NCBI RefSeq assembly: GCF_014843845.1
Contig: NZ_JHQS01000125.1
Span: 1 to 51,536, forward strand
Source: Mesorhizobium amorphae
GTDB lineage: Bacteria; Pseudomonadota; Alphaproteobacteria; Rhizobiales; Rhizobiaceae
Direction of reading: 5' to 3'
DNA length: 51,536 nucleotides
A program made the translations under genes and the position numbers. Within the stretch, counting starts at the first letter, position 1. Every line of letters begins with the position of its first letter. Of the stretch, positions 1 to 8,076 are shown piece after piece. The notes under the pieces were generated by a model. It saw only the letters and a program-made list of their open reading frames with translations, made no database searches and was not told where the DNA came from.

Positions 1-66
1 ACCTGCTGCCTTGGGCCTACATCACGGCGCCCGAGCTCAAGGCCGTGGCCTAAGAACACCGCTTAC
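1..66 (+). mobile_element. Right end of an IS66-family element with the 3' end of its transposase
   Basis: The first bases are the last 16 codons of a protein ending LLPWAYITAPELKAVA, with the stop at 51-53. This tail is typical of the large IS66-family transposase (TnpC). Shortly after the stop the sequence CCGCTTAC ends at 66. Its reverse complement GTAAGCGG is the usual outer end of IS66-family terminal inverted repeats, so the element probably ends here. The rest of the element lies outside the window. The following bases GGTGCTTT would be the 8-bp target duplication, but the other copy is out of view. The family call rests on recognition of the tail and the terminus. Confidence 0.6.
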
Positions 67-327
67 GGTGCTTTTGCTCCTGTGCATTCTCGGAGGCGTG
101 TTCGTCATCTCGGCAATGCCGATCTGGCCACCACATTCAGCCAGGATGGTAATACTCGCGCCTGTCGACATGAGAACCACCGCGGCGCTTCAGACCGGCG
201 AACCCTCCCTGCCTGGGACGTTTGAGGTTAAGCTGTCGCAACCGAAACCCGCCCGTAACTGATCTTTGGTTCGCAGCAAGGCGTATCCGCTAGATAGGTT
301 AGAGACTCCGCCGAACATGGGCTCACT
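67..327. other. DNA next to the IS66 end, possible remnant of an interrupted gene
   Basis: An open frame on the + strand crosses the IS end and runs to 262. Outside the element it encodes a hydrophobic stretch (LTVLLLLCILGGVFVISAM) followed by about 45 ordinary residues. This could be the remainder of a small membrane-anchored protein gene cut by the insertion, because the frame has no start codon of its own outside the IS. No family was recognised. Confidence 0.2.
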
Positions 328-490
328 GTAAAATAAAGCCCGCGCCTGGCGCAAAGCGCGGGCCCGATCGGTGCTGTGCCAATCTTCAACAGACACCGAG
401 GGCGGAATCTGTTGCAACGAATGAAGATCAGCGGCCGCTAAAGGTTCCAAGTCGCGCCCGCGTCCTTAGGCTAGCGAGGACGCGGGCCGA
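328..490 (-). ncRNA. Candidate structured small RNA ending in a rho-independent terminator
   Basis: Read on the minus strand, this stretch folds into three stem-loops in a row. The first has perfect 11-bp arms at 487-477 and 466-456. The second is a nested stem with arms ATCTTCA/TGAAGAT and, inside it, ACAGA/TCTGT. The last is an 8-bp GC stem (363-356 with 345-338) followed by TTTATTTTA. This is the architecture of many rhizobial trans-acting small RNAs. No known family was recognised and no clear promoter was found upstream, so this is a structural prediction only. Another 6-bp hairpin (491-505) sits just upstream. Confidence 0.3.
330..363 (-). terminator. Rho-independent terminator, minus strand
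   Basis: The arms GCCCGCGC and GCGCGGGC at 338-345 and 356-363 pair perfectly around a 10-nt loop. On the minus strand the stem is followed by TTTATTTTA. It would end a leftward transcript, either the candidate small RNA above or something read from further right. Confidence 0.6.
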
Positions 491-956
491 TTGGGGCTTC
501 CCCAACATAGCAGCACCGATAGAGGCGATACTCAGCGGCCCGAGGGTCGGGGGCTGGGGCGCTTGGGCTTGACCGCCGGGCCTAACCGGCAAGGCTAGCC
601 GGCTGGCGAGGTTATTATCCGGTCAAGCATCGCCGCTACTTGGCAAAACGGCGGTGGTTAGTACATCCTCAAATTGGATGAGTCTCGAGTTCCACAAGCC
701 GGCGTATGACTGATTTGCATGAGCGAGCGCTAACGGCCGGCGCAGCACCCTAGCCAAACCGCAACTGCACCGGCCCTGCGAGACTTAGAAACCAACTGTA
801 GAGCGCATCTTATCGCAGATTAGCAATCTCTCAAGACTGAGGGCCTAAGGTCGATGGGCACAAAGACGCAAGGCGAGGCAGTGCTACCCCACATCTGTGC
901 TCCCGCTCGCACTTCTGCGGAACCTGCGGCATGCTGGCGTCAGCAAAGGAGTAGCG
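491..956. other. Intergenic region without a recognised gene
   Basis: No convincing open frame was found on either strand. The only structure noted is a short hairpin at 491-505 with arms TTGGGG/CCCCAA. Confidence 0.4.
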
Positions 957-1162
957 ATGGCCCTGGAAGCCGATTATCAGGATGACGATGCGATTTCGCG
1001 CAATCCGTTGAAAGGCAGCTTAGTGCTGATCACGGCAGACGACGAAGAGTCGAGTTGCAGCTCGACAAAGAAACCGCCGAGGCCCGGATAAGCGCACTGG
1101 GAGCCTTTCTCATAGAAGGCGAAGGGGGCGACATGCCAAGCATTAGCATCGGCCGAAATTGA
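957..1162 (+). pseudogene. Small hypothetical protein gene, apparently frameshifted
   Basis: An AAGGAG Shine-Dalgarno sequence lies 5 nt before the ATG at 957, giving MALEADYQDDDAISRNPLKG in the first frame, which stops at 1091. From about 1045 a second frame continues in protein-like sequence (ELQLDKETAEARISALGAF) to a stop at 1162. One indel near 1045 would join the two into a protein of about 68 residues. No family was recognised. The strong ribosome binding site and the coding look of both halves are the only support. Confidence 0.3.
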
Positions 1163-1275
1163 CTAGGTGTTCGGCGACAATGCCAGCCTGCCATCCCGAA
1201 GGAATCGCCACGCTACCTTGCCGGGTGTAATGTGCCTTGTTGTCCGCAACCAACCGAGGCACACGGACGCAATCC

Positions 1276-2241
1276 CTAGCGCCAGTCGTCGAGCACGAAG
1301 ACGCCGGCGCGACTGTAACCCGGCTCATTGGGCCTGTGCATCGTGACCCCTTGGATTTCGGTTCGAAAGCCACGCCCGACCAAGTGCCGGTACGCCTCGT
1401 GGCGGGCCATGTTCACCCCGGCCAGCAGCTTGGGCATCCCCTCCGCTACGGCAAGTGCCTCGCAGGCATGCAGCAAGCTGTCGAAGGTCTCCCCAGCCGC
1501 CGATCCTGGACGCACGGTCCCGAACTTGATGAAGCAAGCACCGTCGCCTGCTTCGCTGCGCGGCCCATGGTGGCACACGGCGAAACCGTCCAAGCCCGCA
1601 CCCGCCATATCGCCGAGCAGGACCGTCTCCCCAAGCTCCTGCGCCTCTACGGCCTGGATTTCCGCCCCCAGGTCGAGCCCGTCGTAAAGCGCGCCGGTCA
1701 GGTCACGGCAGGACTTCAGGCATTCCACTCTCTGCTCCTCTGTCAGATCGGAATACCGCGACCAGCGCACCGGCTCGGTCTGGTTGTGACGGACCGGCGC
1801 CGACATGATGGCCGTGAGGAAACGAGCCCAGTAGCCGTACTTCTGGTACAGGCCCACGTGCTTGGCGCTCTGGGCGAAGGTGAACAGGCCTGCATGCCGC
1901 GTGCCCCATTCATCGAAGCTCGCCGTGACGGCCTCGACGAGCCGCGCGCCGATGCCCCGGTCCCAAAGGTCGGGGCGGATCGTCAACGGTCCGAAGAAGC
2001 CGACGCTGCCCCAGAGGGTTGCGAAGTTGGAGCCCACCAGTTCACCGCCCACCTCCGCGGCGAAGGCGGCGACGTGGGGCGCCTGCCAGCGGCCGCGTAC
2101 GTAGTCGCGGTCGGACCAGAACGTCTCTGGTTCGGGTGCTCCCAAGAAGGTGCCAAAGGCCAGCCGGAAAATTCTTTCGGCTTCCGGCAGATCGGTCTCG
2201 GCCAGCGCGCGGATGGCTACGCTCGGTGCAGCCGTTCCCAT
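1276..2241 (-). CDS. GNAT-family N-acetyltransferase
   Basis: This 321-residue protein has a GCN5-related acetyltransferase domain in its N-terminal half. Residues 8-170 begin with the typical IRALAETDLPEAERIFRLAF opening. The acetyl-CoA-binding segment is LTIRPDLWDRGIGARLVEAV, where R-x-x-G-I-G matches the Q/R-x-x-G-x-A/G loop, and the later GLYQKYGYW fits the end of the fold. The C-terminal 150 residues form a second domain without recognisable motifs, as in long environmental GNATs. The acceptor cannot be told from sequence. It stands alone, with no co-directional neighbour close by. A long open frame on the opposite strand is its antisense shadow. Confidence 0.8.
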   Translation of the reverse strand: MGTAAPSVAIRALAETDLPEAERIFRLAFGTFLGAPEPETFWSDRDYVRGRWQAPHVAAFAAEVGGELVGSNFATLWGSVGFFGPLTIRPDLWDRGIGARLVEAVTASFDEWGTRHAGLFTFAQSAKHVGLYQKYGYWARFLTAIMSAPVRHNQTEPVRWSRYSDLTEEQRVECLKSCRDLTGALYDGLDLGAEIQAVEAQELGETVLLGDMAGAGLDGFAVCHHGPRSEAGDGACFIKFGTVRPGSAAGETFDSLLHACEALAVAEGMPKLLAGVNMARHEAYRHLVGRGFRTEIQGVTMHRPNEPGYSRAGVFVLDDWR

Positions 2242-2757
2242 ATCGCCCTCCCTGGTTCGCTAAGGTATGCAGCGCCCGATGCGCAGGGGGCTGCGGTCGG
2301 GCTGTATTCTACTCTTCTCCAGAGGAATGGTCACGTCGCATGGGAGATGTCGGCCCCCCGGATCGGTCCTCTGGCGTTTGGGACCATCCGTCAGGTTTCT
2401 GCCACTAGTAGCAATCTCTTGACCAAGCCACGGGCCGCGCCAGGGCTCGAGCATCCGGCCAGGGTATATTACGCCATGCCGTAGGTGGGCTGTATGGTCA
2501 AATGCGAATACCTTTGCACATGCGGCGCCATCGCGCCTTGCCATCAGGCCGCAGCGGTTTAGCGATCGCGGGAGGAGTTGCCGCTACCAGCATTTTGCGG
2601 GACGCTTCCGGTCGCGGGAGCGCCAGTCTAACATCCTCTGCCGTGCATCGAGCAAAGGGGGAAAAGTCGACTTCCCTAACCATGACGTCATCGCCTTTTT
2701 GATGGAGCCAAGGCCCGCCTTTCGAGCGGCAAGGTTCCAGCAAACGAGCCTGGGAGG
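2242..2757. other. Intergenic region between the acetyltransferase and the phospholipase D unit
   Basis: About 500 bases without a supportable gene. Open frames exist on both strands but none has a good start site or recognisable product. It holds the upstream flank of the leftward acetyltransferase gene and runs up to the promoter of the rightward unit. Confidence 0.4.
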
Positions 2758-2782
2758 GGAACCCGCGGCACAGTGGAAAGTT
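2758..2782 (+). promoter_or_regulatory. Predicted EcfG/RpoE2-type promoter of the phospholipase D unit
   Basis: GGAAC at 2758-2762, then 16 bases, then AGTT at 2779-2782. This matches the general-stress sigma factor consensus of alphaproteobacteria, GGAAC-N16/17-CGTT, at all positions but the first of the -10 element. It lies just before the 37-codon leader gene and 115 nt before the phospholipase D start. Confidence 0.5.
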
Positions 2783-2786
2783 CTTG

Positions 2787-2900
2787 ATGATGGCAAATCG
2801 TCCGATCCCGAACGCGCTTGTCTCAATCGGCATGTCGACCTCTCCTCCCGCGGCATTACTGGTGGCGCTGATCCTCGCCATCTTGATGGTGGGGAAATGA
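2787..2900 (+). CDS. 37-residue small membrane protein, coupled to the phospholipase D gene
   Basis: The short frame starts MMANRPIPNALVSIGMSTS and ends in one hydrophobic helix (PPAALLVALILAILMVGK). Its TGA stop at 2898-2900 overlaps the ATG of the next gene at 2897-2899, so translation of the two is probably coupled. It lies only 5 nt downstream of the predicted -10 element. The true start may therefore be leaderless at 2787/2790 or the internal ATG at 2832, which would leave a 22-residue peptide that is almost all transmembrane helix. No family was recognised. It is either a real single-pass membrane peptide or a leader that sets expression of the next gene. Confidence 0.4.
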   Translation: MMANRPIPNALVSIGMSTSPPAALLVALILAILMVGK

Positions 2901-4198
2901 TGATGTTCGGCCGAAAGTTCGGCCGTTCTCTTATAAGTCTCAAATATATGGCCGTTGCGGTCATCGCTGGCTTGGCCACGTTACTGGCCATAAACCTGAC
3001 TCCTGAGCCACGCGTTTTGCGGACGATTGTTCCCCACCGTTTCGACGCGTCAGATCCCCAATTTGTCAGGACCATGAGCAGTTATTCGCAAGGACAGATA
3101 TCCAATTCAAACGCGGTGCAGACTCTCGTCAACGGAGACGAGATTTTTCCTTCAATGCTGGAAGCGATCGGTAAGGCACGTTCCACCATTGATATGGAAA
3201 CCTATATCTATTGGTCGGGTACCGTAGGCTACGATTTCGCGACCGCGTTGGCGACAAAAGCCACAGAAGGTGTCGAGGTCCGGGTACTTATTGATTGGGT
3301 GGGGAGCCTTCCATTCGATGAAGATCTGATTCACATCATGACAAGAGCCGGCGTGAGATTCGAGCGCTACCGACCGGTGCATTGGTATACGTTGGACCGT
3401 GTAAACAATCGGACCCATCGCAAGCTCCTCATCGTTGACGGGCGGTTGGCATTTACCGGTGGCGTCGGCATTGCCGACAACTGGCGCGGAAACGCGCGCA
3501 ACGCAAATGAGTGGCGCGACACGCACTACCGGGTGGAAGGACCCGCGGTGCCTGCTTTCCAAGCAGCGTTCGCCGAGAATTGGTTAGAGACGACAGGTGA
3601 GACATTGCAGGGGGAAAAGTTCTATCCACCACCCGAAGCTCCGGGTGCGCTTGCAGCTCAGTTGATCCTGTCTTCGCAGCCAAACGGCTCAGAGAACATG
3701 CAACTGATGATGTTGGCGGCGATAGCTGCCGCCAAAGATCATTTGCGTATCGGAATGGCTTATTTCGTGCCGGACGACATCGCCCTCCAGCAGATTTTGG
3801 ACGCCAGGAAACGAGGGGTTATGGTCGATGTAATTGTTCCCAATGCGCTGACCGATGTACCCTTGGTCCGAAAGGCCTCACGCTACTTTTGGGGAGACTT
3901 GCTCAAAGCCGGTGTACGAATTTTCGAGTTTCAGCCGACGATGTACCATCCCAAGCTCTTGATAGTTGACGACGTCTGGACGAGCTTTGGTTCCGCCAAC
4001 CTAGACGAGCGCTCTTTGAGACTGAACGATGAAGCCACTCTAAACGTCTACGGCAGGGATTTCGCAAGAACGCAAATCGACTTGTTCAAACAAGATCTTC
4101 ATCGTTCCAGGCAGGTAAGTCTGGAGGATTGGGAATCGCGCCCCATGCAGGAAAAATTCACTGACTGGCTAGCCAGCAGGCTTCGGTCGCAACTTTAG
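2897..4198 (+). CDS. Phospholipase D-family protein, cardiolipin synthase-like
   Basis: This 433-residue protein has an N-terminal membrane anchor (residues about 14-33) and two phospholipase D domains. The two HKD catalytic motifs are intact: HRKLLIVDGRLAFTGG near residue 173 and HPKLLIVDDVWTSFGSANLDERS-type sequence near residue 350. Two such motifs plus a membrane anchor is the layout of bacterial cardiolipin synthases, which join two phosphatidylglycerols at the inner membrane. Other phosphatidyl-transferases or phospholipases share it. The start is the first of three consecutive ATGs behind GGTGGGG. The reading frame is open further upstream but lacks a good start there. The EcfG-type promoter suggests stress-induced membrane remodelling. 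Confidence 0.8.
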   Translation: MMMFGRKFGRSLISLKYMAVAVIAGLATLLAINLTPEPRVLRTIVPHRFDASDPQFVRTMSSYSQGQISNSNAVQTLVNGDEIFPSMLEAIGKARSTIDMETYIYWSGTVGYDFATALATKATEGVEVRVLIDWVGSLPFDEDLIHIMTRAGVRFERYRPVHWYTLDRVNNRTHRKLLIVDGRLAFTGGVGIADNWRGNARNANEWRDTHYRVEGPAVPAFQAAFAENWLETTGETLQGEKFYPPPEAPGALAAQLILSSQPNGSENMQLMMLAAIAAAKDHLRIGMAYFVPDDIALQQILDARKRGVMVDVIVPNALTDVPLVRKASRYFWGDLLKAGVRIFEFQPTMYHPKLLIVDDVWTSFGSANLDERSLRLNDEATLNVYGRDFARTQIDLFKQDLHRSRQVSLEDWESRPMQEKFTDWLASRLRSQL

Positions 4199-4450
4199 TT
4201 TGGTTGCCACCTTGGCGATGACAACGTGAGGCCAGCGCCCCGCTTGATCATGGCGAGGGCAGTTTGCGACCCACCAGTGCTGTCACTAACTGATCAGGCT
4301 CAGCCGCGCCCCCAGCGAGCAGATACCGTAGCCAAAAGCAAAAGGCTTAGCCTAGAGGTGCGGTGCGTTACCGAGCCGGTCGATTGCAGCGTTGCTTTCA
4401 CGACCAGCTATCTCGGGGCGAATTCCGATTCGGCCGAGCTGCTTCGCTGA

Positions 4451-4682
4451 TCATAGTGGACCGCTGGATCTGTCTATGTGGCAGCCCTGCGGTCGATTAG
4501 CGATGCTTGACTTGCCGGGACGCTCGGCAGTGACCGTCAATTTGTTGAGAGCGGCGACTTCCTCGGCAGTGCCGAACCGGACGGGCCGTCACCGTTCCAT
4601 CCGGTGCCAGAATGACAGCCAGGAATGGCAAGCCCAATACTGGCGGGGTGTAGACGAAGTATGACGGGCGAGCGGTTTTCAT
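4451..4682 (-). pseudogene. Small conserved-looking protein gene with one frameshift
   Basis: From the ATG at 4682 the first frame reads MKTARPSYFVYTPPVLGLPF and continues through LAPDGTVTARPVR. Near 4580 the coding signal moves to another frame, GTAEEVAALNKLTVTAERPG, which ends with a TGA at 4451-4453. Joining the halves with one indel gives a protein of about 77 residues. The composite looks like a real protein, but no named family was recognised. Confidence 0.4.
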
Positions 4683-4749
4683 AGCCCATGCTCGGTGGCG
4701 ACTGCGTCCTTAAGGGGTTCAATCGCCACCGACCCCAATGCGAATTCTC

Positions 4750-5181
4750 TCAATGAATGAGCACGTATCTCAACCAAACCAGGAACCTGCGCCCGCTGAG
4801 CACCCGGCGCACCGTCGCGGCGGCTGATTTTCCTTTTGTGGTTGTCCCGGCATGACAACTGCAGACTATGTCGTGCAACTGCCAGTCGGCCAGTTCGAAG
4901 AAGCGTTTTGCCTCTCCGTAAGTGTCATTCTGGAGACCTGCAGCACGCAGTAAAGGATCTTCGAAAGCGACCGTAATCGGCGAGCCTGCAGCCCGTGCGA
5001 TCTGGCGGGCCTGGGGAAGCAGGTATTCCGTGCCAACGAACATTCCCAGGCATCGCGCAGGCTGTGCCTCAAGGAGCTCTGCCCAGCGCTTGATCCGTTG
5101 CGTCCTGGTCATCTTCGGGGTTGGCGCCTCGAGCTTAACGTCCGCAATTGCTTGCAGGTGGTCTAGTGTCTGGTGTTTCAT
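4750..5181 (-). CDS. Conserved hypothetical protein, 143 residues
   Basis: The start is supported by AGGAG 7 nt before the ATG. The protein is soluble and mostly helical. It has a segment TRTQRIKRWAELLEAQPAR followed by a central block around GSPITVAFEDPLLRAAGL and a FFELADWQLHDIVCSCHAG segment with a Cys-Ser-Cys-His cluster. Similar proteins without assigned function are common in rhizobia as far as recalled; no domain name can be given. The last 25 residues are rich in Arg and hydrophobic residues and look unlike the rest, so a late frameshift is possible. No operon partner is present. Confidence 0.55.
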   Translation of the reverse strand: MKHQTLDHLQAIADVKLEAPTPKMTRTQRIKRWAELLEAQPARCLGMFVGTEYLLPQARQIARAAGSPITVAFEDPLLRAAGLQNDTYGEAKRFFELADWQLHDIVCSCHAGTTTKGKSAAATVRRVLSGRRFLVWLRYVLIH

Positions 5182-5567
5182 GGTCGGCTCCTGTTAAGGG
5201 TCGCTGAGTCACCATTCTGGGGACCTATCGCGACAGGATTCTTGAGCATTCGGTGGGCTCATGACGGCCCGCAAAGCGAGCTTGAGAGTCGATTTCGAGC
5301 GCGTTGCCAACTTCTGCAAGCGGAGTCGAAGAAGATTCTCAATGAAGATCCTCCACGTTGAACATCCCTTCGAATGCTCCAACGCCGATCGGGCGGCGAA
5401 GTTGCTTCGGAGCAGCCAAATGACCGAGCGTGAACCACGAGAGGGTTTCAACTCCGGCCAACTCTGCGCAAACGGCTGGCGCAAGGATTCACGGGAGCTA
5501 CGTCGAGCGGGCGGGTTTGAACCCCGAAATGCCTGCTCCCGATGTTGCGACAGGGCCCGTTCTCATT
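5182..5567. other. Intergenic region, no supportable gene
   Basis: Both strands carry open frames of 80-110 codons, but they overlap one another and have neither good ribosome binding sites nor recognisable products. No promoter of the GGAAC type was found here. Confidence 0.4.
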
Positions 5568-5810
5568 TTAGTCGGATGAGACCAACATCTTAGCCTCCTT
5601 GGCTGCAGCCTCGAAAGCCTTCCTGATTATCTGCGGGTCGATCGGATCACCCTCAAGAGCCGACTGGCAAAGGGTCATTGCCTTATGCCACCGGGGGCCA
5701 CGTCTCGTCCATTTGGGGAGTTCCTTGGCGGCTCCTTGAACGTGATCAACCGCATGGCGCAAGCCTCCTCGGTCGGTCTTCACATAGATTGGAGAAGAAA
5801 ATCTGCGCAT
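5568..5810 (-). CDS. DUF982 domain protein
   Basis: This 80-residue protein has the DUF982 pattern that is abundant in Rhizobiales: an N-terminal strand region with PIYVKTDRGGLRHAVDHVQGAAK, the WTRRGPRWHKAMTLCQSAL block, and a C-terminal helix IDPQIIRKAFEAAAKEAKM. The function of the family is unknown. The ATG is preceded by GGATAGG. The gene stands alone on the minus strand between two stretches without genes. Confidence 0.7.
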   Translation of the reverse strand: MRRFSSPIYVKTDRGGLRHAVDHVQGAAKELPKWTRRGPRWHKAMTLCQSALEGDPIDPQIIRKAFEAAAKEAKMLVSSD

Positions 5811-6289
5811 CGCCTATCCGGAGCACTTAAGGGTGATAAAAGGATCCGCCTTTCGGACGCCGGCGAGTAGTTGAAGTCTGGAAAAGGAAACGGCCTAGAG
5901 GGGCTTTCGTTGCCGCGTAACGGCTACAGTATCCCATCAACGCCGGACTTCGACCTGGGATGCTTATGGTTAGCCCGCGGAAGCCATGCCGCTTGGGTCG
6001 ACAGCCCGAAAATCTGCGCGGCTGGTATGCCAATTGCACCGCAGCCACGAGTGCATCACCAGCCCCGAGGCTTGGGTTCCGGCGCCGGGTCGGTTCACAA
6101 GAATGTATACTCCCATGGCTGACGACGACGGCTGGGCCCATGCCGACGAGCAGCCCTCACATGCCGTGTCAAACGGTCCCAAGGGGACGGACGGCGACCA
6201 TCGGTCGAAGCCCTACCGTTCCGCGCTTAGCGCGAGCCGTCAGATAGCGCGTCCATTCAACAGCGGGCATCGTTCCCGAATGCTGTCAC
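5811..6289. other. Intergenic region, no supportable gene
   Basis: Several overlapping frames of 70-115 codons exist on both strands here, but none has recognisable protein features. The region ends at the stress-type promoter at 6290. Confidence 0.4.
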
Positions 6290-6314
6290 GGAACAACCGA
6301 TCGGCTAGGTGGTT
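6290..6314 (+). promoter_or_regulatory. Predicted EcfG/RpoE2-type promoter of the acidic protein gene
   Basis: GGAAC at 6290-6294, 16 bases, then GGTT at 6311-6314. The element lies 47 nt before the ATG at 6361, a normal leader length. Confidence 0.5.
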
Positions 6315-6360
6315 TCATTCAACAAGCTAACCGCAAGGAACCGCAGAATTGGAGAGCAAG

Positions 6361-6642
6361 ATGGAACCGCGCAACAAGCAAAGATCCGCGCAGCAGGACG
6401 AGACCGAGGCTCCTACCATCGAGCAACAGGATTGGGATGCCCTTGAGGGCAACAAGGTTCTTCCAGACAGTGTCGCGGTGGAAAACGGCGCGTCGGACAC
6501 TCGGGAAACAGAAGGAATTCTTCCGGAAGAAGACGACGACAACTCCTATCAGAACAGTGATGAAGCCTTGCCCGACGATGACGAAGAGCGCGCGCTGTCT
6601 CGTGATCCCTCAAAGGAAGGCAGCCGGTTCGACGAAGTCTAG
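6361..6642 (+). CDS. Small highly acidic hydrophilic protein
   Basis: The 93-residue product has almost no hydrophobic core. It is dominated by Asp, Glu, Gln, Ser and Asn, with an acidic run around EEDDDNSYQNSDEALPDDDEE. It is probably disordered. The start at 6361 is preferred over 6349 because GGAGAGCAAG precedes it directly. No domain was recognised. With its EcfG-type promoter it fits the class of hydrophilic stress proteins, but that is inferred from composition and promoter only. Confidence 0.6.
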   Translation: MEPRNKQRSAQQDETEAPTIEQQDWDALEGNKVLPDSVAVENGASDTRETEGILPEEDDDNSYQNSDEALPDDDEERALSRDPSKEGSRFDEV

Positions 6643-6721
6643 CCAGATCGTCGACGCAGGAAGCGGCCTGGGCATGGCCTGATCGATCTGGTAGAGAGAT
6701 GGCCCGCCGGATCACAGGCTT

Positions 6722-7987
6722 TCAGGTTCTTCCCTCTCCGGGGTTCCGAGCCGTCGCCGCTGGCGCCTTTTCCCATCCGAACACGCTGCGGCCGCCGAGC
6801 AGATGCGATTGGTCGAATTCGCCGGCAACGATCTCCTTCAGGCTGGGACCGGTGGCATATCGTTCGACCTGCCGCGACTGCTGGTCCAGTCTCTTCAGCG
6901 CGCCGATCTCTTCCTCGTGCCCGAGCTTGGCCTTTTGCACCGCCGATTTGAGCACGCCGATCGTTTCGTCATAGACCTCGAGCGGCACCGGGAACGGATG
7001 CCTGTCCTTGCCGCCATGCGTCAGCGAGAAGCGCCCGGGGTCGGAAAATCGGCACGGCGCGCCGTGCAGGACCTCGGCAACCAGCGCCAGTGCCCTCACC
7101 GTGCGCGCGCCTACGCCGGGGACCAGCAGAAGGTCGGCGAAGTCTGCCGGGCCACGATCCGCGGCCGCTACGATATTGCCATGCAGGCGACGCATGACGA
7201 CATCGCATTCGCGCACATCATGGTGCGCCGGCATGACCAGATGCGGCAGCATCGGCTGTTCCGGGGCAGCCACAGTGCCGCGCTCCAGGGCGGAAAGCTC
7301 TCTCACAATCCGGTCCGGCCCAAGATCGCGCAGAAGTTCCAACTGTCCCTGGCGCGAAGCATCGGCGCGCCTATCGGCCAGGTTAACGATCTCGCCCTGG
7401 TTGGCACCCTCGATTGCGGCATGCGGTTCGTCGACGAAGCTTTTCAGGCCCTCGGACAGCCAGTGATAGCGTCGCGCGACCCTGCTGTCGCCGTTCATGC
7501 CTTGCTGCACAACGACCCAGCTCCCATCGTCGGTGACAATGAACCCATGCAGATAGTGATCGAAGCCGTCCTGAACGGCGGCACTGTCTACTTTGGCGAC
7601 GAGCCGGCTGGCGGTCCCCAATCCCTCCCCGTCGAAGCCAACGCGTTCGCCAATCGCGGCAAGCTCATGCGGAGTTTTGCGCGAATGCGCGCCACGGCCG
7701 CCGCAGACATGGATGCCAAGCTCGCCGGAGAGCGGCGTCAAGCCGCGTTTCAGGGCGCCGACGACGCTGGTCGTGATCCCCGAGGAATGCCAGTCCATGC
7801 CCATGACGGCACCGAAAGACTGGAACCAGAAAGGATGCGCCAGGCGACGCAGCAACTCGTCGCGGCCGTAGTGATGGATGATGGCCTCGCACATGACCGC
7901 GACAAGGCGCGTCATGCGATCACCGAGCCATTTCGGGAGGCGTCCGCCATGAAGCGGAAGATCAGCACTTCCCGATCGCTGTGCCAC
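6722..7987 (-). CDS. DUF763 protein with a helix-hairpin-helix motif, divergent from Ku
   Basis: This 421-residue protein opens with SGSADLPLHGGRLPKWLGDR and contains AHPFWFQSFGAVMGMDWHSSG and ITTSVVGALKRGL, the hallmarks of DUF763 (COG1415). The family's function is unknown. Near residues 285-305 the sequence LLVPGVGARTVRALALVAE fits a helix-hairpin-helix, a non-specific DNA-binding element. The gene is divergent from ku, with about 90 nt between the starts (a GTG start was taken here). A broken second copy of its first third lies at 23.67-24.02 kb. The position beside Ku suggests a role with DNA ends or repair; this is inferred from context and the motif. Confidence 0.8.
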   Translation of the reverse strand: MAQRSGSADLPLHGGRLPKWLGDRMTRLVAVMCEAIIHHYGRDELLRRLAHPFWFQSFGAVMGMDWHSSGITTSVVGALKRGLTPLSGELGIHVCGGRGAHSRKTPHELAAIGERVGFDGEGLGTASRLVAKVDSAAVQDGFDHYLHGFIVTDDGSWVVVQQGMNGDSRVARRYHWLSEGLKSFVDEPHAAIEGANQGEIVNLADRRADASRQGQLELLRDLGPDRIVRELSALERGTVAAPEQPMLPHLVMPAHHDVRECDVVMRRLHGNIVAAADRGPADFADLLLVPGVGARTVRALALVAEVLHGAPCRFSDPGRFSLTHGGKDRHPFPVPLEVYDETIGVLKSAVQKAKLGHEEEIGALKRLDQQSRQVERYATGPSLKEIVAGEFDQSHLLGGRSVFGWEKAPAATARNPGEGRT

Positions 7988-8024
7988 CTGTTTCTCCGAT
8001 TAAGTCCAACGCTGTATCTGATGA

Positions 8025-8049
8025 GGAACGAATTCCGACGCCGCCCGTT
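8025..8049 (+). promoter_or_regulatory. Predicted EcfG/RpoE2-type promoter of ku (perfect consensus)
   Basis: GGAAC at 8025-8029, exactly 16 bases, then CGTT at 8046-8049. This is an exact match to the alphaproteobacterial general-stress consensus. Stress-induced Ku is known from Sinorhizobium, where RpoE2 controls one non-homologous end-joining branch. Confidence 0.65.
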
Positions 8050-8076
8050 CGATCGTGAGATTAGCTGGTCAACGGG

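Noticed and set aside
190..450. Open frame of 86 codons on the minus strand near the IS end
   Set aside because: It runs through the hairpin and terminator structure and has no recognisable product.
1237..2484. Open frame of 415 codons on the + strand opposite the acetyltransferase
   Set aside because: The minus-strand frame has a full GNAT domain; the opposite frame has no recognisable domain and arises from codon bias in GC-rich DNA.
5511..5524. GGGTTTGAACCCC-like sequence resembling a tRNA T-arm
   Set aside because: No acceptor stem, anticodon arm or D-arm could be built around it.
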